A program made the position numbers and the translations under genes. This document shows positions 25,923 through 36,356 of a stretch of 64,000 nucleotides of DNA, piece by piece. Location of the stretch: NCBI GenBank assembly GCA_016932505.1, contig JAFGCT010000033.1, forward strand, positions 33,585-97,584, in the 5' to 3' direction. The notes beneath the pieces were generated by a model. That model had not been told where the DNA came from. It worked only from the letters and a program-made list of their open reading frames with translations, and ran no database searches. The stretch comes from Candidatus Peregrinibacteria bacterium. GTDB lineage: Bacteria > Patescibacteriota > Gracilibacteria > UM-FILTER-43-11. How positions within the stretch are numbered: the first letter of the stretch is position 1; the number at the start of each line of letters is the position of its first letter.

Positions 25923-26024
25923 AAATTAAAAATACTTAGAATAAAGTTCTTAATTTTCACGTTTTCATTTTTTCATTTTTTCAAGTATAGTAATCACGTT
26001 ATAAATCTAAAGTAATTAAGTATT

Positions 26025-27452
26025 ATGGAATACGAAGCAGTCGTTGGACTTGAAATTCACTGTCGTATATCTAGCAAGACAAAGATGTTTTGCAGATGCA
26101 GTAATGATATTTTTAACGAAAAACCGAATACTCACATTTGTCCTATTTGCACTGGTTTCCCAGGTATGCTTCCTTTAATGAATAAAGAAGCTCTTGAAAA
26201 AGGAGTAAGAGGTGCTTTGGCTTTAGGTTGCAATATTCCTGAGTATTCAAAAATGGACAGAAAGAGCTATTTTTATCCAGATTTACCTCTTGGTTATCAG
26301 ATTTCTCAATACGATTTACCTGTTTCTGAAAAAGGAAATATTACAATTAAAAAAGAAGATGGAACTACAAAAGATATAGGTGTTACCAGGCTCCATCTGG
26401 AAAACGACGCAGGAAAGTTGACTCATACTGCAGGTGGTTCACTTGTGGATTTTAACCGCGCAGGAACACCTCTTGTTGAAATTGTTTCAGAACCGGACAT
26501 GAGAACACGTGAGGAAGTAAGCCTTTACGCCCGTCAGATTCAAAAAATTATGCGTTATGTCGGAACATCAGATGCTGATATGGAAAAAGGCCAAATGCGC
26601 TTTGATTTAAACATTTCACTACGTCCGAAAGGACAAGAAGAATTTGGAATTCGCTCTGAGGTCAAAAACTTAAACTCTTTCCGTAGCTTAGAAAAAGCTT
26701 TTGATTATGAGTTTCAGCGCCAGTCAGAAATTCTGGATGGTGGGGGAAAGGTGGTGCAGGAAACACGAGGATGGGATGACAATAAAGAAATTACAACTTC
26801 TCAGCGAAGTAAAGAAGAAGCTGCAGATTACCGATATTTTCCTGAGCCGGACATTCCACCGATAATTATTACAAAAGAGATGATTGAGGAGATTAAGAAG
26901 GGGATTCCAGAGCTACCTGAGGCTAAAGTTCAAAAATATATTGAGATGGGACTATCTGAAATTGATGCAAATAATATTGCAGCTGATTCACATTTGGCTG
27001 AATATTTTGAAAAGGCATTTGGAATATCTGGTGATGCTAAAAAAACATCTAACTGGCTACTTTCTGAGCTTCTCGGTTTGATTAAGGCTGACGGACTTTC
27101 TATATCAGATAGTAAATTAGCAGCAGAAAATCTCGGAAAATTGGTTAAATTGATAGTAGAAGGAGCTATTAACGGTAAAATTGCCAAAGATATTTTTGGA
27201 GAAATTTATTCCAACAATCTTGATCCAGAAAAATATGTTGAGGAAAAGGGCTTAAAGGTCATGGAAGACACAGGTGAACTCGAAAGAATCTGTCAGGAAG
27301 TAATCGATCGTAATCCAGCTATCGTTGCAGATTATAAAGGCGGAAAAGAAAAAGCAATCGGTGGGCTAGTTGGTCAAATAATGGGCGCTACAAAAGGCTC
27401 TGCCAATCCAAAATCAGTTAACGAAATATTACGAAAACTTTTATCTAATTAA
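26025..27452 (+). CDS. gatB: Asp-tRNA(Asn)/Glu-tRNA(Gln) amidotransferase subunit B
   Basis: 475 residues, normal length. Begins YEAVVGLEIHCRISSKTKMFCRCSN, with the zinc-binding cysteines (CRCS, CPICTGFPG). The family signature DRKSYFYPDLPLGYQISQ and the kinase core HLENDAGK follow. A C-terminal YqeY-like tRNA-binding domain begins near residue 330 and ends KGSANPKSVNEILRKLL. It activates and amidates mischarged tRNAs with GatA and GatC, which are not in this window. It implies that Gln- or Asn-tRNA is made indirectly. Confidence 0.96.
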   Translation: MEYEAVVGLEIHCRISSKTKMFCRCSNDIFNEKPNTHICPICTGFPGMLPLMNKEALEKGVRGALALGCNIPEYSKMDRKSYFYPDLPLGYQISQYDLPVSEKGNITIKKEDGTTKDIGVTRLHLENDAGKLTHTAGGSLVDFNRAGTPLVEIVSEPDMRTREEVSLYARQIQKIMRYVGTSDADMEKGQMRFDLNISLRPKGQEEFGIRSEVKNLNSFRSLEKAFDYEFQRQSEILDGGGKVVQETRGWDDNKEITTSQRSKEEAADYRYFPEPDIPPIIITKEMIEEIKKGIPELPEAKVQKYIEMGLSEIDANNIAADSHLAEYFEKAFGISGDAKKTSNWLLSELLGLIKADGLSISDSKLAAENLGKLVKLIVEGAINGKIAKDIFGEIYSNNLDPEKYVEEKGLKVMEDTGELERICQEVIDRNPAIVADYKGGKEKAIGGLVGQIMGATKGSANPKSVNEILRKLLSN

Positions 27453-27461
27453 TTCTTTTAT

Positions 27462-27692
27462 ATGAAAACAAGCTCAAGTTTATTGGTAAATGTAATATCA
27501 AAATCTCTTACCGCAGCAATAGCTGGTTTGGCAGCAGGATTGGTTTTAGGTTCATTGATCGGTTACCTGGGTGGAATGCTTTATACTGCGAATGACGTAC
27601 CGCCTATGGAATTTGCAGCATTTTTCGGAATGGGTTTTGGGACTATAATAGGTGCCATATTTGGCGGAATTGTTGGATTAAAAGAAAAGTAG
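27462..27692 (+). CDS. Small glycine-rich membrane protein
   Basis: 76 residues with two hydrophobic, Gly-rich helices (AAIAGLAAGLVLGSLIGYLGG and GMGFGTIIGAIFGGIVG). It starts ten bases after gatB and is probably co-transcribed. The GxxxG spacing suggests tight helix packing. No family recognised. Confidence 0.55.
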   Translation: MKTSSSLLVNVISKSLTAAIAGLAAGLVLGSLIGYLGGMLYTANDVPPMEFAAFFGMGFGTIIGAIFGGIVGLKEK

Positions 27693-27753
27693 ATTTTGCG
27701 TAAATTATTCCATAAGTCAACTCTATAAACTCGCTTGTTAAAGCGAAAAATGT

Positions 27754-27759
27754 TATAAT
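27754..27759 (+). promoter_or_regulatory. clpP -10 element
   Basis: TATAAT about 40 bp before the clpP ATG. A stem TCGCTTGTTAAAGCGA lies where the -35 box would be, and no good -35 hexamer is visible at standard spacing. Confidence 0.4.
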
Positions 27760-27800
27760 TAATAAGAAAATTAATCTTCAATATTTAATAAAACAAAAAT

Positions 27801-28388
27801 ATGCCAATTATTCCAACTGTAATAGATAAAACACCACAGGGGGGTGAAAGAGTTTACGACATTTATTCACGCCTTCTTGAGGAACGTATAATCTTTTTAG
27901 GTTCTCAAATTAACGATGAAGTTGCCAATGTTGTAATCGCACAGCTTCTATTTTTAGAAAAAGAAGATCCAACAAAAGATATCACTATTTATGTAAATTC
28001 TCCGGGTGGTTCTGTTACTGCTACACTTGCAATGTACGACACAATGCAGTTAGTTAAATGCGATGTATCAACTGTTTGTTTGGGAATTGCCGCTTCTGGT
28101 GGTTCAATTATTTTAATGGGTGGTACAAAAGGCAAACGCTTTATCTTGCCTCACTCTGAAGTAATGATTCATCAGCCTCTTGGTGGAACTGAAGGTCAGG
28201 CTACCGATATTGCAATTCATGCAGACCACATAATCAAGACTAAAAAACTATTAAACGAAATGATTGCCCGCCACACAGGTCAAAAAATGGATAAAGTTGA
28301 AAAAGATACAGAGCGTGATTATTTCATGGATGCAAAGGCTTCACTTGCTTACGGAATTGTGGATAAGATTATTGAGTCAAAAAATTAG
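27801..28388 (+). CDS. clpP: ATP-dependent Clp protease proteolytic subunit
   Basis: 195 residues. Catalytic triad Ser99 (GIAASGGS), His124 (VMIHQPLGG) and Asp173 (ERDYFMDA), all at canonical spacing. It forms the tetradecameric barrel that degrades proteins unfolded by ClpX or ClpA, neither of which is in the window. It has its own upstream region and no close partner gene. Confidence 0.97.
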   Translation: MPIIPTVIDKTPQGGERVYDIYSRLLEERIIFLGSQINDEVANVVIAQLLFLEKEDPTKDITIYVNSPGGSVTATLAMYDTMQLVKCDVSTVCLGIAASGGSIILMGGTKGKRFILPHSEVMIHQPLGGTEGQATDIAIHADHIIKTKKLLNEMIARHTGQKMDKVEKDTERDYFMDAKASLAYGIVDKIIESKN

Positions 28389-28447
28389 TATCTATTAGCC
28401 TCTTGTTGACTTGACTAATTAGCGTTTTTTGCTGTATTGTACTTTCC

Positions 28448-29806
28448 ATGAATAAACAACCTCAAAAGCCAAGGGGAGGAACTACACGTCGAGAATTCTT
28501 TCAATTATCTGCAGCTGCAGCTATTGTTGCTCTTATTGGTGGCGATAAAGAAAAAAATAGAGGGGGAAGTGACGAAGTTAGGAATAGGACTGCTGATGTT
28601 TTGACTAAGCCTGAATCAACGGCAAAATTACCTGAATACGACGAGTGGGCATCAAAAATTGAGTTGCCAACAGTAGAATTTGATACACAAAAGAAGATAT
28701 GGAGCCAAGATGAAATAATAAAGCATTTTATACCTGAAAATACTGATGCTGAGAAATTACAAAGTTTTTATGACATATTTGATCAGGCTTTATCAGTCGC
28801 AGTTGATACTTTTAATGAATCATCGCCGAATATGCAGAGGCAGATTTTATTAGCTGACTTTTTCAAGAAATTAACTACGGCTTATGCAGAGATGACAGGT
28901 ACTGCCCGGAATGAAAAAATAACAATTCCACGAATTATCCTTGATAAAATTAACCGATTACTTGTTCCACATGGTTATCATATTACCAAGGAAAAAAACG
29001 AAAAATATATTGCGAGAATTTACAAAATTGATTCGATTAAGTCAATTAAAATGAAAGCTGGAGACAGTGAATATGAACTTCCAGCGGCTTATTTAGGGGA
29101 TAGATATGAGCTGAGCTTTGACAGAAATGGTTCCAATAATAAATCACAAATATCAGAAAGCCAAGCGTCTTATTTTGATTCTGGTAACTATATGGTTATA
29201 AAAGAGAGGTGGGCAGAAGAAATTAGCAGAAGATATGTAGAAAATATAAATACTTTTTTATCCGGTAGAGGTATGAAAGAAAAAATGATAAACCCAGACA
29301 GTGTTTCTGATTTTGGAGAGGGTGTAGCTGCTCATGAGGCCACGCACGCTTACTTGGAGAGAGTATTAAAAATTAGTGGTTTTGAAGAAACAGACAAGGG
29401 GTATAAAGACACTGAAAGCTCTATTAAAAAAAGATGTCCAATTAACATGGGTTTATATACTCTGGCACCAGAAGCATATGAACGAAGAAATAATATAAAT
29501 CTTCACGAAATGATTACTACGGGAGTACAATTAATGAATTCAGGTGAAATGGTATCAAAATACGTTTCTGAGATTTTTTCTGAACAAGGCAAAAATTATA
29601 TTTTTGCTCGTGATATGTTTGTTATGGAGTTAGTAAACTCACCAGCAATAGATGAAAAATTAAGAAGAGATTTAGCAAGTGGTACACAAAGGGGATATTT
29701 AGATATTGAAACGGTACAGGGTATTTTGATAAATACTCCAAAAGAAGAGTTCTATCGCATAGGCGAAAGAATGGCAAAACTCGGAATTTATCTGACTCAG
29801 GAATAA
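28448..29806 (+). CDS. Tat-exported putative zinc metallopeptidase (HEATH motif)
   Basis: 452 residues. The N-terminus TTRREFFQLSAAAAIVALIGG is a twin-arginine signal, so the protein should be exported folded. The middle (about 100-290) is not recognised. HEATH at 296-300 matches the HExxH zinc motif, in GVAAHEATHAYLER. A candidate third ligand lies in NLHEMITTG further on. Upstream, TTGACT hexamers and a TATTGT sit at roughly promoter spacing. Peptidase activity is inferred from the motif and export route. A catalytically dead zincin-like fold cannot be excluded. Confidence 0.6.
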   Translation: MNKQPQKPRGGTTRREFFQLSAAAAIVALIGGDKEKNRGGSDEVRNRTADVLTKPESTAKLPEYDEWASKIELPTVEFDTQKKIWSQDEIIKHFIPENTDAEKLQSFYDIFDQALSVAVDTFNESSPNMQRQILLADFFKKLTTAYAEMTGTARNEKITIPRIILDKINRLLVPHGYHITKEKNEKYIARIYKIDSIKSIKMKAGDSEYELPAAYLGDRYELSFDRNGSNNKSQISESQASYFDSGNYMVIKERWAEEISRRYVENINTFLSGRGMKEKMINPDSVSDFGEGVAAHEATHAYLERVLKISGFEETDKGYKDTESSIKKRCPINMGLYTLAPEAYERRNNINLHEMITTGVQLMNSGEMVSKYVSEIFSEQGKNYIFARDMFVMELVNSPAIDEKLRRDLASGTQRGYLDIETVQGILINTPKEEFYRIGERMAKLGIYLTQE

Positions 29807-29857
29807 CCAATTATTTGTGATTTTAGATTTGTGATTTGTGATTTAATTGGTCATTGA

Positions 29858-31045
<1,188 letters not shown>

Positions 31046-31065
31046 CTGCGGTTTAATGCACAACA

Positions 31066-31413
31066 ATGAAACTACCACCCCAATCACAGCTCACCGACAA
31101 AAAATACCAAGAGATAATCAGTCTTATAGATAAACTGGGTATCAATCTTTCGGATATCGAAGAAAAATTTATACATGGCGGTGGACGAGGTGGGCAAAAA
31201 ATTAACAAATCCACTAGCGCTGTTCAACTAAAACATTTGCCGACAGGAACTTTAATTAAATATCAAAAACACCGTGAAAGAGCCATGAATAGGGTACTGG
31301 CACTTCGCGAATTGCTGGATAAACTCAATCCAGAATCTAAGAAGCTGAAAGAGATTGAAAAAGTTCGTAAGCAGAAAAAACGGAGAAAAAGGAGGTCGGA
31401 TATGGAAATTTAA
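31066..31413 (+). CDS. ArfB-like peptidyl-tRNA hydrolase / RF-1 domain protein
   Basis: 115 residues containing only the catalytic RF-1 domain: FIHGGGRGGQKINKSTSAVQLKHLPTG, with the GGQ that triggers peptidyl-tRNA hydrolysis. The codon-recognition domains of RF1/RF2 are missing. The C-terminus is a highly basic tail (KVRKQKKRRKRR), the feature with which ArfB enters the empty mRNA channel of stalled ribosomes. A ribosome-rescue role is therefore likely. It starts 47 bp after tgt, just past two palindromes. Confidence 0.82.
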   Translation: MKLPPQSQLTDKKYQEIISLIDKLGINLSDIEEKFIHGGGRGGQKINKSTSAVQLKHLPTGTLIKYQKHRERAMNRVLALRELLDKLNPESKKLKEIEKVRKQKKRRKRRSDMEI

Positions 31414-31429
31414 AAATGAATTTTTAATG

Positions 31430-31466
31430 GAAAGCACTTGTGCTTTCTGAGTTTGTATGATATAAA
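31430..31466 (+). promoter_or_regulatory. Promoter with palindrome over the -35 box
   Basis: TTGTGC (31438-31443), 17-bp spacer, TATAAA (31461-31466). A perfect palindrome GAAAGCACTTGTGCTTTC (31430-31447) covers the -35 box. It could be an operator for a dimeric repressor or activator. Confidence 0.5.
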
Positions 31467-31502
31467 TTAAGTGTAACAAGGAAGATATTAATTAATTACC
31501 AT

Positions 31503-31856
31503 ATGCCAAAGTTGTATTTCACATCAAAGGCGCAGGTGGGTTCTTTTAAGCCTCAGCTATTATGTTTTGAGTCGATGGAATCTTCAATTCCTCCTGCATC
31601 CGTTGTAGAAGAAGACGATAATACAATTCAAGTTGATGGAGTCCCAGTGCGAGTAGAGGATTATTTGGAGATGCTTGATGGAAGTGAATCAGCTAGAGAT
31701 GATGCAATTCAACAGATTATTTCTGCACGAAGAAGGAAAGGTGTCATTCCTCAGAAATTATCAGAAGGAGACTTAGACTTAAATACGGCTATACAACAAG
31801 TTTTAAACTCCAGAAGAAGGGCAGGTGATACTCCTTCAGAAGGTGATTTAAATTAA
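31503..31856 (+). CDS. Small orphan protein with duplicated C-terminal motif
   Basis: 117 residues, acidic, with no signal or membrane segment. The C-terminal half is an internal duplication: AIQQIISARRRKG...LSEGDLD and AIQQVLNSRRRAG...PSEGDLN, each a helix ending in an Arg cluster. I do not recognise a family. It has a good promoter with a palindromic site and stands before two GGDEF genes, each with its own upstream region. Confidence 0.5.
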   Translation: MPKLYFTSKAQVGSFKPQLLCFESMESSIPPASVVEEDDNTIQVDGVPVRVEDYLEMLDGSESARDDAIQQIISARRRKGVIPQKLSEGDLDLNTAIQQVLNSRRRAGDTPSEGDLN

Positions 31857-31859
31857 TAG

Positions 31860-31887
31860 TTGAAACTATTAAATTTGTAGGTATACT
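31860..31887 (+). promoter_or_regulatory. Promoter of the first GGDEF gene
   Basis: TTGAAA (31860-31865), 16-bp spacer, TATACT (31882-31887). The leader is about 45 nt. Confidence 0.55.
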
Positions 31888-31936
31888 ATGACCTCGTTAT
31901 TATTTAATATTATTTTAACAATAAGTTCTTTTCGAG

Positions 31937-32959
31937 ATGAAAACGGAAAATAAAGTTGTCAGTTTGGTTGATGTAGAAGAAATAAAAGAGCAGTGCAGTT
32001 CAGGTCTTTTTAAGTTTTTGAATGAAAGCCCTGATATTTCAGAAATAGTACTGCAAAAAAATAATGAAGGTACTCAGCCGTTAAAAGAGGCCTTAATAAG
32101 AATATTAGTAAGACAATACATTTCTTATGTTGTTCGGAATTCAGAAGAATTCCAACAGGGAGGTGAAGCAGTTAGTTCGTTACCGGAAGAGATAAGAGCA
32201 GTTGTTTTAAACAAAGCATTTATAGAAGAAATGAGACGGGTAATGAAAGATCAGATTATAAACGCTACAAAAAATGCTCATGCACAAATAATTAGAGAAG
32301 AAGAGCTACAAACTCAAATATTAAGACATAAAACCGGTTTGTTTAATAAAGTTGGACATGACCTTATGCTTTCTAGAGAGATAAGCCTTACAACCAGAGA
32401 AAACTTGCCTATGTCGATGCTTATTTTCGATATAGACAAGTTTAAAAAAGTAAATAGTGATTACGGACACCTAGCAGCAGATGAAATAATAAATCAGATT
32501 GCGGGAAGAATACAATCGATAGTCCGAGATTCCGATTACGCTTCATGTTGGGGTGGTGATGAATTTGCGATTATTCTTCATAATACAAATACTGAGCAGG
32601 CACAAATTGTTGCAGTTAGAATAGCTCAGGCTATAAACGGAAAACCATTTACCGTTCCTGCTGATGAGGATTACCCAGGTGGAGATGTTTGTATAACTGT
32701 TAGTATAGGTGGGGCAGAGTATACAAATAAAAAAGAAGATCCAAAAGGCGATAAATTATTTACTAAAGCCGATTTCCAAGGCAACATTCTAAAAGGAGAT
32801 CAACCGGATAAAGAGGGTAATCAGACTAATAGGCGTGGCAAAATATGTTTTGATGGAGAGGTTATGAATGAAGATAGGTATAGGCAAATTTTAGATGGAA
32901 TAGAAAGGAGAAGTTTAACGCCTAGTCCTTATCGCCCAGAAATTATTACTGAAGATTAG
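31937..32959 (+). CDS. GGDEF-domain protein (probable diguanylate cyclase) 1
   Basis: 340 residues, soluble. An N-terminal helical region (1-130) with no recognised sensor domain precedes a GGDEF domain. The active site is intact, WGGDEF (about 205-210), and the product-inhibition I-site RxxD is present five residues before it (RDSD-YASCW-GGDEF). The substrate region FDIDKFKKVNSDYGH is normal. It should convert two GTP to cyclic di-GMP. No EAL, HD-GYP or PilZ protein is visible in the window. A pilus link is possible but only inferred. Confidence 0.85.
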   Translation: MKTENKVVSLVDVEEIKEQCSSGLFKFLNESPDISEIVLQKNNEGTQPLKEALIRILVRQYISYVVRNSEEFQQGGEAVSSLPEEIRAVVLNKAFIEEMRRVMKDQIINATKNAHAQIIREEELQTQILRHKTGLFNKVGHDLMLSREISLTTRENLPMSMLIFDIDKFKKVNSDYGHLAADEIINQIAGRIQSIVRDSDYASCWGGDEFAIILHNTNTEQAQIVAVRIAQAINGKPFTVPADEDYPGGDVCITVSIGGAEYTNKKEDPKGDKLFTKADFQGNILKGDQPDKEGNQTNRRGKICFDGEVMNEDRYRQILDGIERRSLTPSPYRPEIITED

Positions 32960-33029
32960 ACAAAGGAAGAAAAAGCTTGCATAAATATTAAAATTGTGTT
33001 AAATTTTTTGTCAGTGAAATTCATACAAT

Positions 33030-33070
33030 TAAATCCTAAGACACGTTTTAGGCTTAAATAAGCCAATTGC
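33030..33070 (+). promoter_or_regulatory. Paired stem-loops between the GGDEF genes
   Basis: CCTAA...TTAGG and directly after it GGCTTAAATAAGCC, a perfect small stem. They lie in the leader of the second GGDEF gene. They do not match the conserved core of the GEMM cyclic-di-GMP riboswitch. Confidence 0.35.
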
Positions 33071-33085
33071 ACTATATATCACAAA

Positions 33086-34135
33086 ATGCAGATACTTAAA
33101 CACTTCATCACAGATTTTCAAATTAGTCCAAACAGGATGGTTTTTATTGAAACTGCATCAAATGAAGCTCAAGATATGAGCTCTCATTATTTGCAGACGT
33201 ATACGGTTCGTGTAGCCATTGAAGCTCTAGATAGATATCTGGAGGAAAATAAAGAGGTTAAGATTTTATTCGCTAAAGACGGGGATGGTCTACGCAGAGA
33301 GGATATTATCTTATCAATAAGCAAACAATTATCTGAGTTTATAAGCAAGAACAGGAGTGTAATTGATGCTATTATTCAAAACTCGATTAATGCCGATGAT
33401 GCGGATGGATATATGAGAAAATTGGCCGAAGGGTATGCTTATGATGAAGCAAGAACTCAATGTACTGTTTCAAGATTGAATGTTGATAAAGAGAAATTAA
33501 TTATTGAAGCTAACAAGGATGAATTGACTGGAATAGGTAATAGGAAGGCTTATAATGAACGCTTGAGGTTGGCTATAGAAATGAATAATAGATTTAAACA
33601 TGACGCACATCTATTAATGATTGATGGGGACAAATTCAAGGAAGTTAATGATAATTATGGATATCAGGCAGGTGATACTGTAATTAAAGAAATGGCACGT
33701 CGAATTAAGATTAGAAATGCAGATTCTGTTTCTCGTTGGGGTGGTGATGAATTTGCCGTAATACTTTCGAATACTGATTATAAAGGTGCGTGTATAGTGG
33801 CTTTAAGAATAGCTAAGGCAATAGAGAAAGAGCCATTTAAAATTAAAGATAGGGAAGGTAATGATCATGAAATAAAAATGACATCAAGCATTGGACTTGC
33901 TGAATATACAAGCGGAGCCGAGGATCCTGATGGCACATTATTTCAAAACAGTGCGGATGCAAGCTTAAAATATTTAAAACAAGAGAATAATGGGCAAAAC
34001 AAAGGGAAGATTGCCTTTAATGGTGAGGTAGTTTCCGAAGATAAAATAATTGAATGGGCAACTAAACACACTCCATTGGTTTCTATTATTCCAAAATCTG
34101 ATCCGCCTAAGCCATTCATAGACAAAGAAATCTAA
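33086..34135 (+). CDS. GGDEF-domain protein (probable diguanylate cyclase) 2
   Basis: 349 residues, soluble, a diverged relative of the gene before it. Helical N-terminus (1-165), then KDELTGIGNRKAYNERL opening the GGDEF domain, MIDGDKFKEVNDNYGY, and the active site RWGGDEF (about 217-223). The I-site is RNAD, at the proper spacing. The N-terminal halves of the two proteins do not resemble each other clearly, so they may answer to different signals. The end overlaps the convergent small membrane gene by four bases. Confidence 0.85.
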   Translation: MQILKHFITDFQISPNRMVFIETASNEAQDMSSHYLQTYTVRVAIEALDRYLEENKEVKILFAKDGDGLRREDIILSISKQLSEFISKNRSVIDAIIQNSINADDADGYMRKLAEGYAYDEARTQCTVSRLNVDKEKLIIEANKDELTGIGNRKAYNERLRLAIEMNNRFKHDAHLLMIDGDKFKEVNDNYGYQAGDTVIKEMARRIKIRNADSVSRWGGDEFAVILSNTDYKGACIVALRIAKAIEKEPFKIKDREGNDHEIKMTSSIGLAEYTSGAEDPDGTLFQNSADASLKYLKQENNGQNKGKIAFNGEVVSEDKIIEWATKHTPLVSIIPKSDPPKPFIDKEI

Positions 34136-34392
34136 TACTGAATTGAATCAATTAATTCATTGATTTTATCCAGACCTCCAGAGGTTTGCTGGATATTTTG
34201 ATATGCATTTGTAATTCCTCCGAAGTCAATTGAAGTATAAAGGTAATAAAGCCCTACCATTGGAATAACTATAAAAATAACAAATAGTAATACATACACC
34301 ACTGTTTTTATAACAGCCCAGCGATGAGCATTTATTTGATATTTAAGTAACATATCAACTTTTTCCTCTAATGTTAGTTTACTTATGTCCAT
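34132..34392 (-). CDS. Small membrane protein of unknown function
   Basis: 86 residues. An N-terminal amphipathic stretch (SKLTLEEKVDMLLKYQINAHRW) is followed by one long hydrophobic segment (about 28-52) and a short polar tail. It ends convergently against the second GGDEF gene. No family recognised. Confidence 0.5.
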   Translation of the reverse strand: MDISKLTLEEKVDMLLKYQINAHRWAVIKTVVYVLLFVIFIVIPMVGLYYLYTSIDFGGITNAYQNIQQTSGGLDKINELIDSIQY

Positions 34393-34399
34393 AATTTTG

Positions 34400-34494
34400 T
34401 TGGGATAAATGGGATGAATAGGATGAATAGGATTGGCTGGGAATGCAATCGGTAATAATCACATTCATCACATTCATCACATTTATCCCGAATT
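34400..34494. repeat. Iterated-unit hairpin between aspS and the small membrane gene
   Basis: GGGATAAATGGGATGAATAG plus further GGATGAATA units face the tandem CACATTCAT units ending in ATTTATCCC. The 33-nt arms match at all but about five positions. Confidence 0.8.
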
Positions 34495-36259
34495 AATCGT
34501 TGATAATCTTAATATTAGCTTCCCTAATATCTTTTTCAGGCATAACACTTGGAGCACCTAAAGTAAGGTCTTTTGCTTTCTGGTCTTTAGGGAAGGCGAT
34601 AACTTCACGAATATTCGGTTCATTAGCAAAAATCATTACAAGTCTATCTAATCCCCATGCAATACCACCGTGTGGCGGAGCACCGTAACTAAAAGCTTCC
34701 AACATATGTCCAAATCTAATTTCAGCATCTTCAGGAGTGATTTTTAGAATATCGAAAATCTTTTGTTGAAGTGGTTGTTCATGAATCCTAATACTTCCTC
34801 CGCCGATTTCACTACCATTCAAAACAACATCATAAGCAATAGATCTTGCCTTCTCTGGTTCGGTATCCAGTAAATGGTGGTCTTCATCCATTGGCCTTGT
34901 AAAAGGGTGGTGAACAGCATTTATAGCACCTGTCGCTTTGTCTTTTTCAAACATTGGGAATTCATTTACCCAAATGTATGCAAAAATATTTTCGTCTATC
35001 AAATTCATTTTCTTTCCGCATTCCAATCTTACTTGACCAAGCGCTTCGCATGCGGTATTAAAATCATCAGCTCCAAAAAATACAATATCACCGGTTTTTG
35101 CACCTGTCCTTTCTGTAATTCCTTTCATTTCATCCTCACTTAAAAATTTGGACAATGGTGATTTAATTCCATCCTCATTATAAATAAAGTAAGCGAGCCC
35201 TTTTGCACCATGAATTTTGGCAATTTCTTCAAGCTTATCAATATCCCCGCGTGACCATCCTGCAGCTCCTTCAACCTTTAACGCTTTAACAACTCCACCG
35301 TTTTTAATAGCACCGCTAAACACACTAAATCCGCTTTCTTTAACAATATCGGAAACATCTACAATCTGCATATCAAAGCGAATATCAGGCTTATCGCTTC
35401 CATACTTTTCCATTGCTTCCTTCCATGTAATAACAGGGAAAGGCTCGTGCATTATTTTTGCATCAGGTTTGAATTTTTTAGTTAATTCAATAAGTAGTCC
35501 TTCATTAATTTCCATTAGGTCTTTTTCTTGAACAAAGCTCATTTCCATATCTACCTGAGTGAATTCCGGTTGTCTATCACCACGCTGGTCTTCATCGCGG
35601 AAACACCTCGCTATCTGAAAATATCTATCAAAACCTGCAATCATTAGCATCTGTTTTAACTGTTGAGGGCTTTGTGGAAGTACGAAGAATTTACCGGCAT
35701 AAAGACGAGAGGGAACTAAGTATTCACGACTTCCCTCAGGTGTTCCTTTAATAAGAATTGGCGTTTCGATTTCTACAAAATTTTTCTTATCCAAAAAATC
35801 ACGAATTTCTTTTGTTATTTTATGACGAAGAATAATGTTGTTCTGAAGTCTTTCATGACGAAGGTCTAGATATCTATATTTCAATCTAAGCTCTTCATTT
35901 ACACCTTTTTCAACATCAATTTCAAAAGGGGGAGTTTTTGCTTCGTTTAAAATCTGAATTTCATTTACGTAAATTTCAATTTCTCCGGTATTGATATTTT
36001 TGTTGTTTTGTCCTTCAAGTCTCTTGCGTACTTCACCAGTAATTTGGATTACAAATTCAGGACGGACTTTGTCAGCAGTATCCAAACTCGGTTTATTAAA
36101 TTCAGGATCAAAAACAATCTGAGTAAGCCCGTATCTATCACGCAAATCAATAAAAATGATTCCTCCGTGGTCGCGTCTTCTGTGAACCCAGCCAGAAAGA
36201 GTTACAGTTTTTCCTTCGTCTTTGGCGGTTAAATCTCCGCATGTATTTGTTCTGAACAT
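34493..36259 (-). CDS. aspS: Aspartyl-tRNA synthetase (bacterial type)
   Basis: 588 residues, including the bacterial GAD insertion domain (about 280-420). N-terminal OB-fold VTLSGWVHRRRDHGG; class II motif 2 FRDEDQRGDRQPEFTQVDMEMSF; motif 3 GGIAWGLDRLVMIF. It charges tRNA-Asp. Presence of gatB nearby in the window makes a non-discriminating role (also charging tRNA-Asn) possible, but this cannot be decided from sequence inspection. The gene follows 97 bp after tsaC on the same strand. Confidence 0.95.
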   Translation of the reverse strand: MFRTNTCGDLTAKDEGKTVTLSGWVHRRRDHGGIIFIDLRDRYGLTQIVFDPEFNKPSLDTADKVRPEFVIQITGEVRKRLEGQNNKNINTGEIEIYVNEIQILNEAKTPPFEIDVEKGVNEELRLKYRYLDLRHERLQNNIILRHKITKEIRDFLDKKNFVEIETPILIKGTPEGSREYLVPSRLYAGKFFVLPQSPQQLKQMLMIAGFDRYFQIARCFRDEDQRGDRQPEFTQVDMEMSFVQEKDLMEINEGLLIELTKKFKPDAKIMHEPFPVITWKEAMEKYGSDKPDIRFDMQIVDVSDIVKESGFSVFSGAIKNGGVVKALKVEGAAGWSRGDIDKLEEIAKIHGAKGLAYFIYNEDGIKSPLSKFLSEDEMKGITERTGAKTGDIVFFGADDFNTACEALGQVRLECGKKMNLIDENIFAYIWVNEFPMFEKDKATGAINAVHHPFTRPMDEDHHLLDTEPEKARSIAYDVVLNGSEIGGGSIRIHEQPLQQKIFDILKITPEDAEIRFGHMLEAFSYGAPPHGGIAWGLDRLVMIFANEPNIREVIAFPKDQKAKDLTLGAPSVMPEKDIREANIKIIND

Positions 36260-36356
36260 TTCAATTACAGGATTATAAAAATTAAAAAAATTACAACATT
36301 ATTGTAGAGTATTAAGCAAAAAATACAATTTAATTTTGTTTTGTAGGGTTATAAAA

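Noticed and set aside
33000..33085. Cyclic-di-GMP (GEMM) riboswitch before the second GGDEF gene
   Set aside because: Two small stems are present, but the conserved GEMM core sequence is not.
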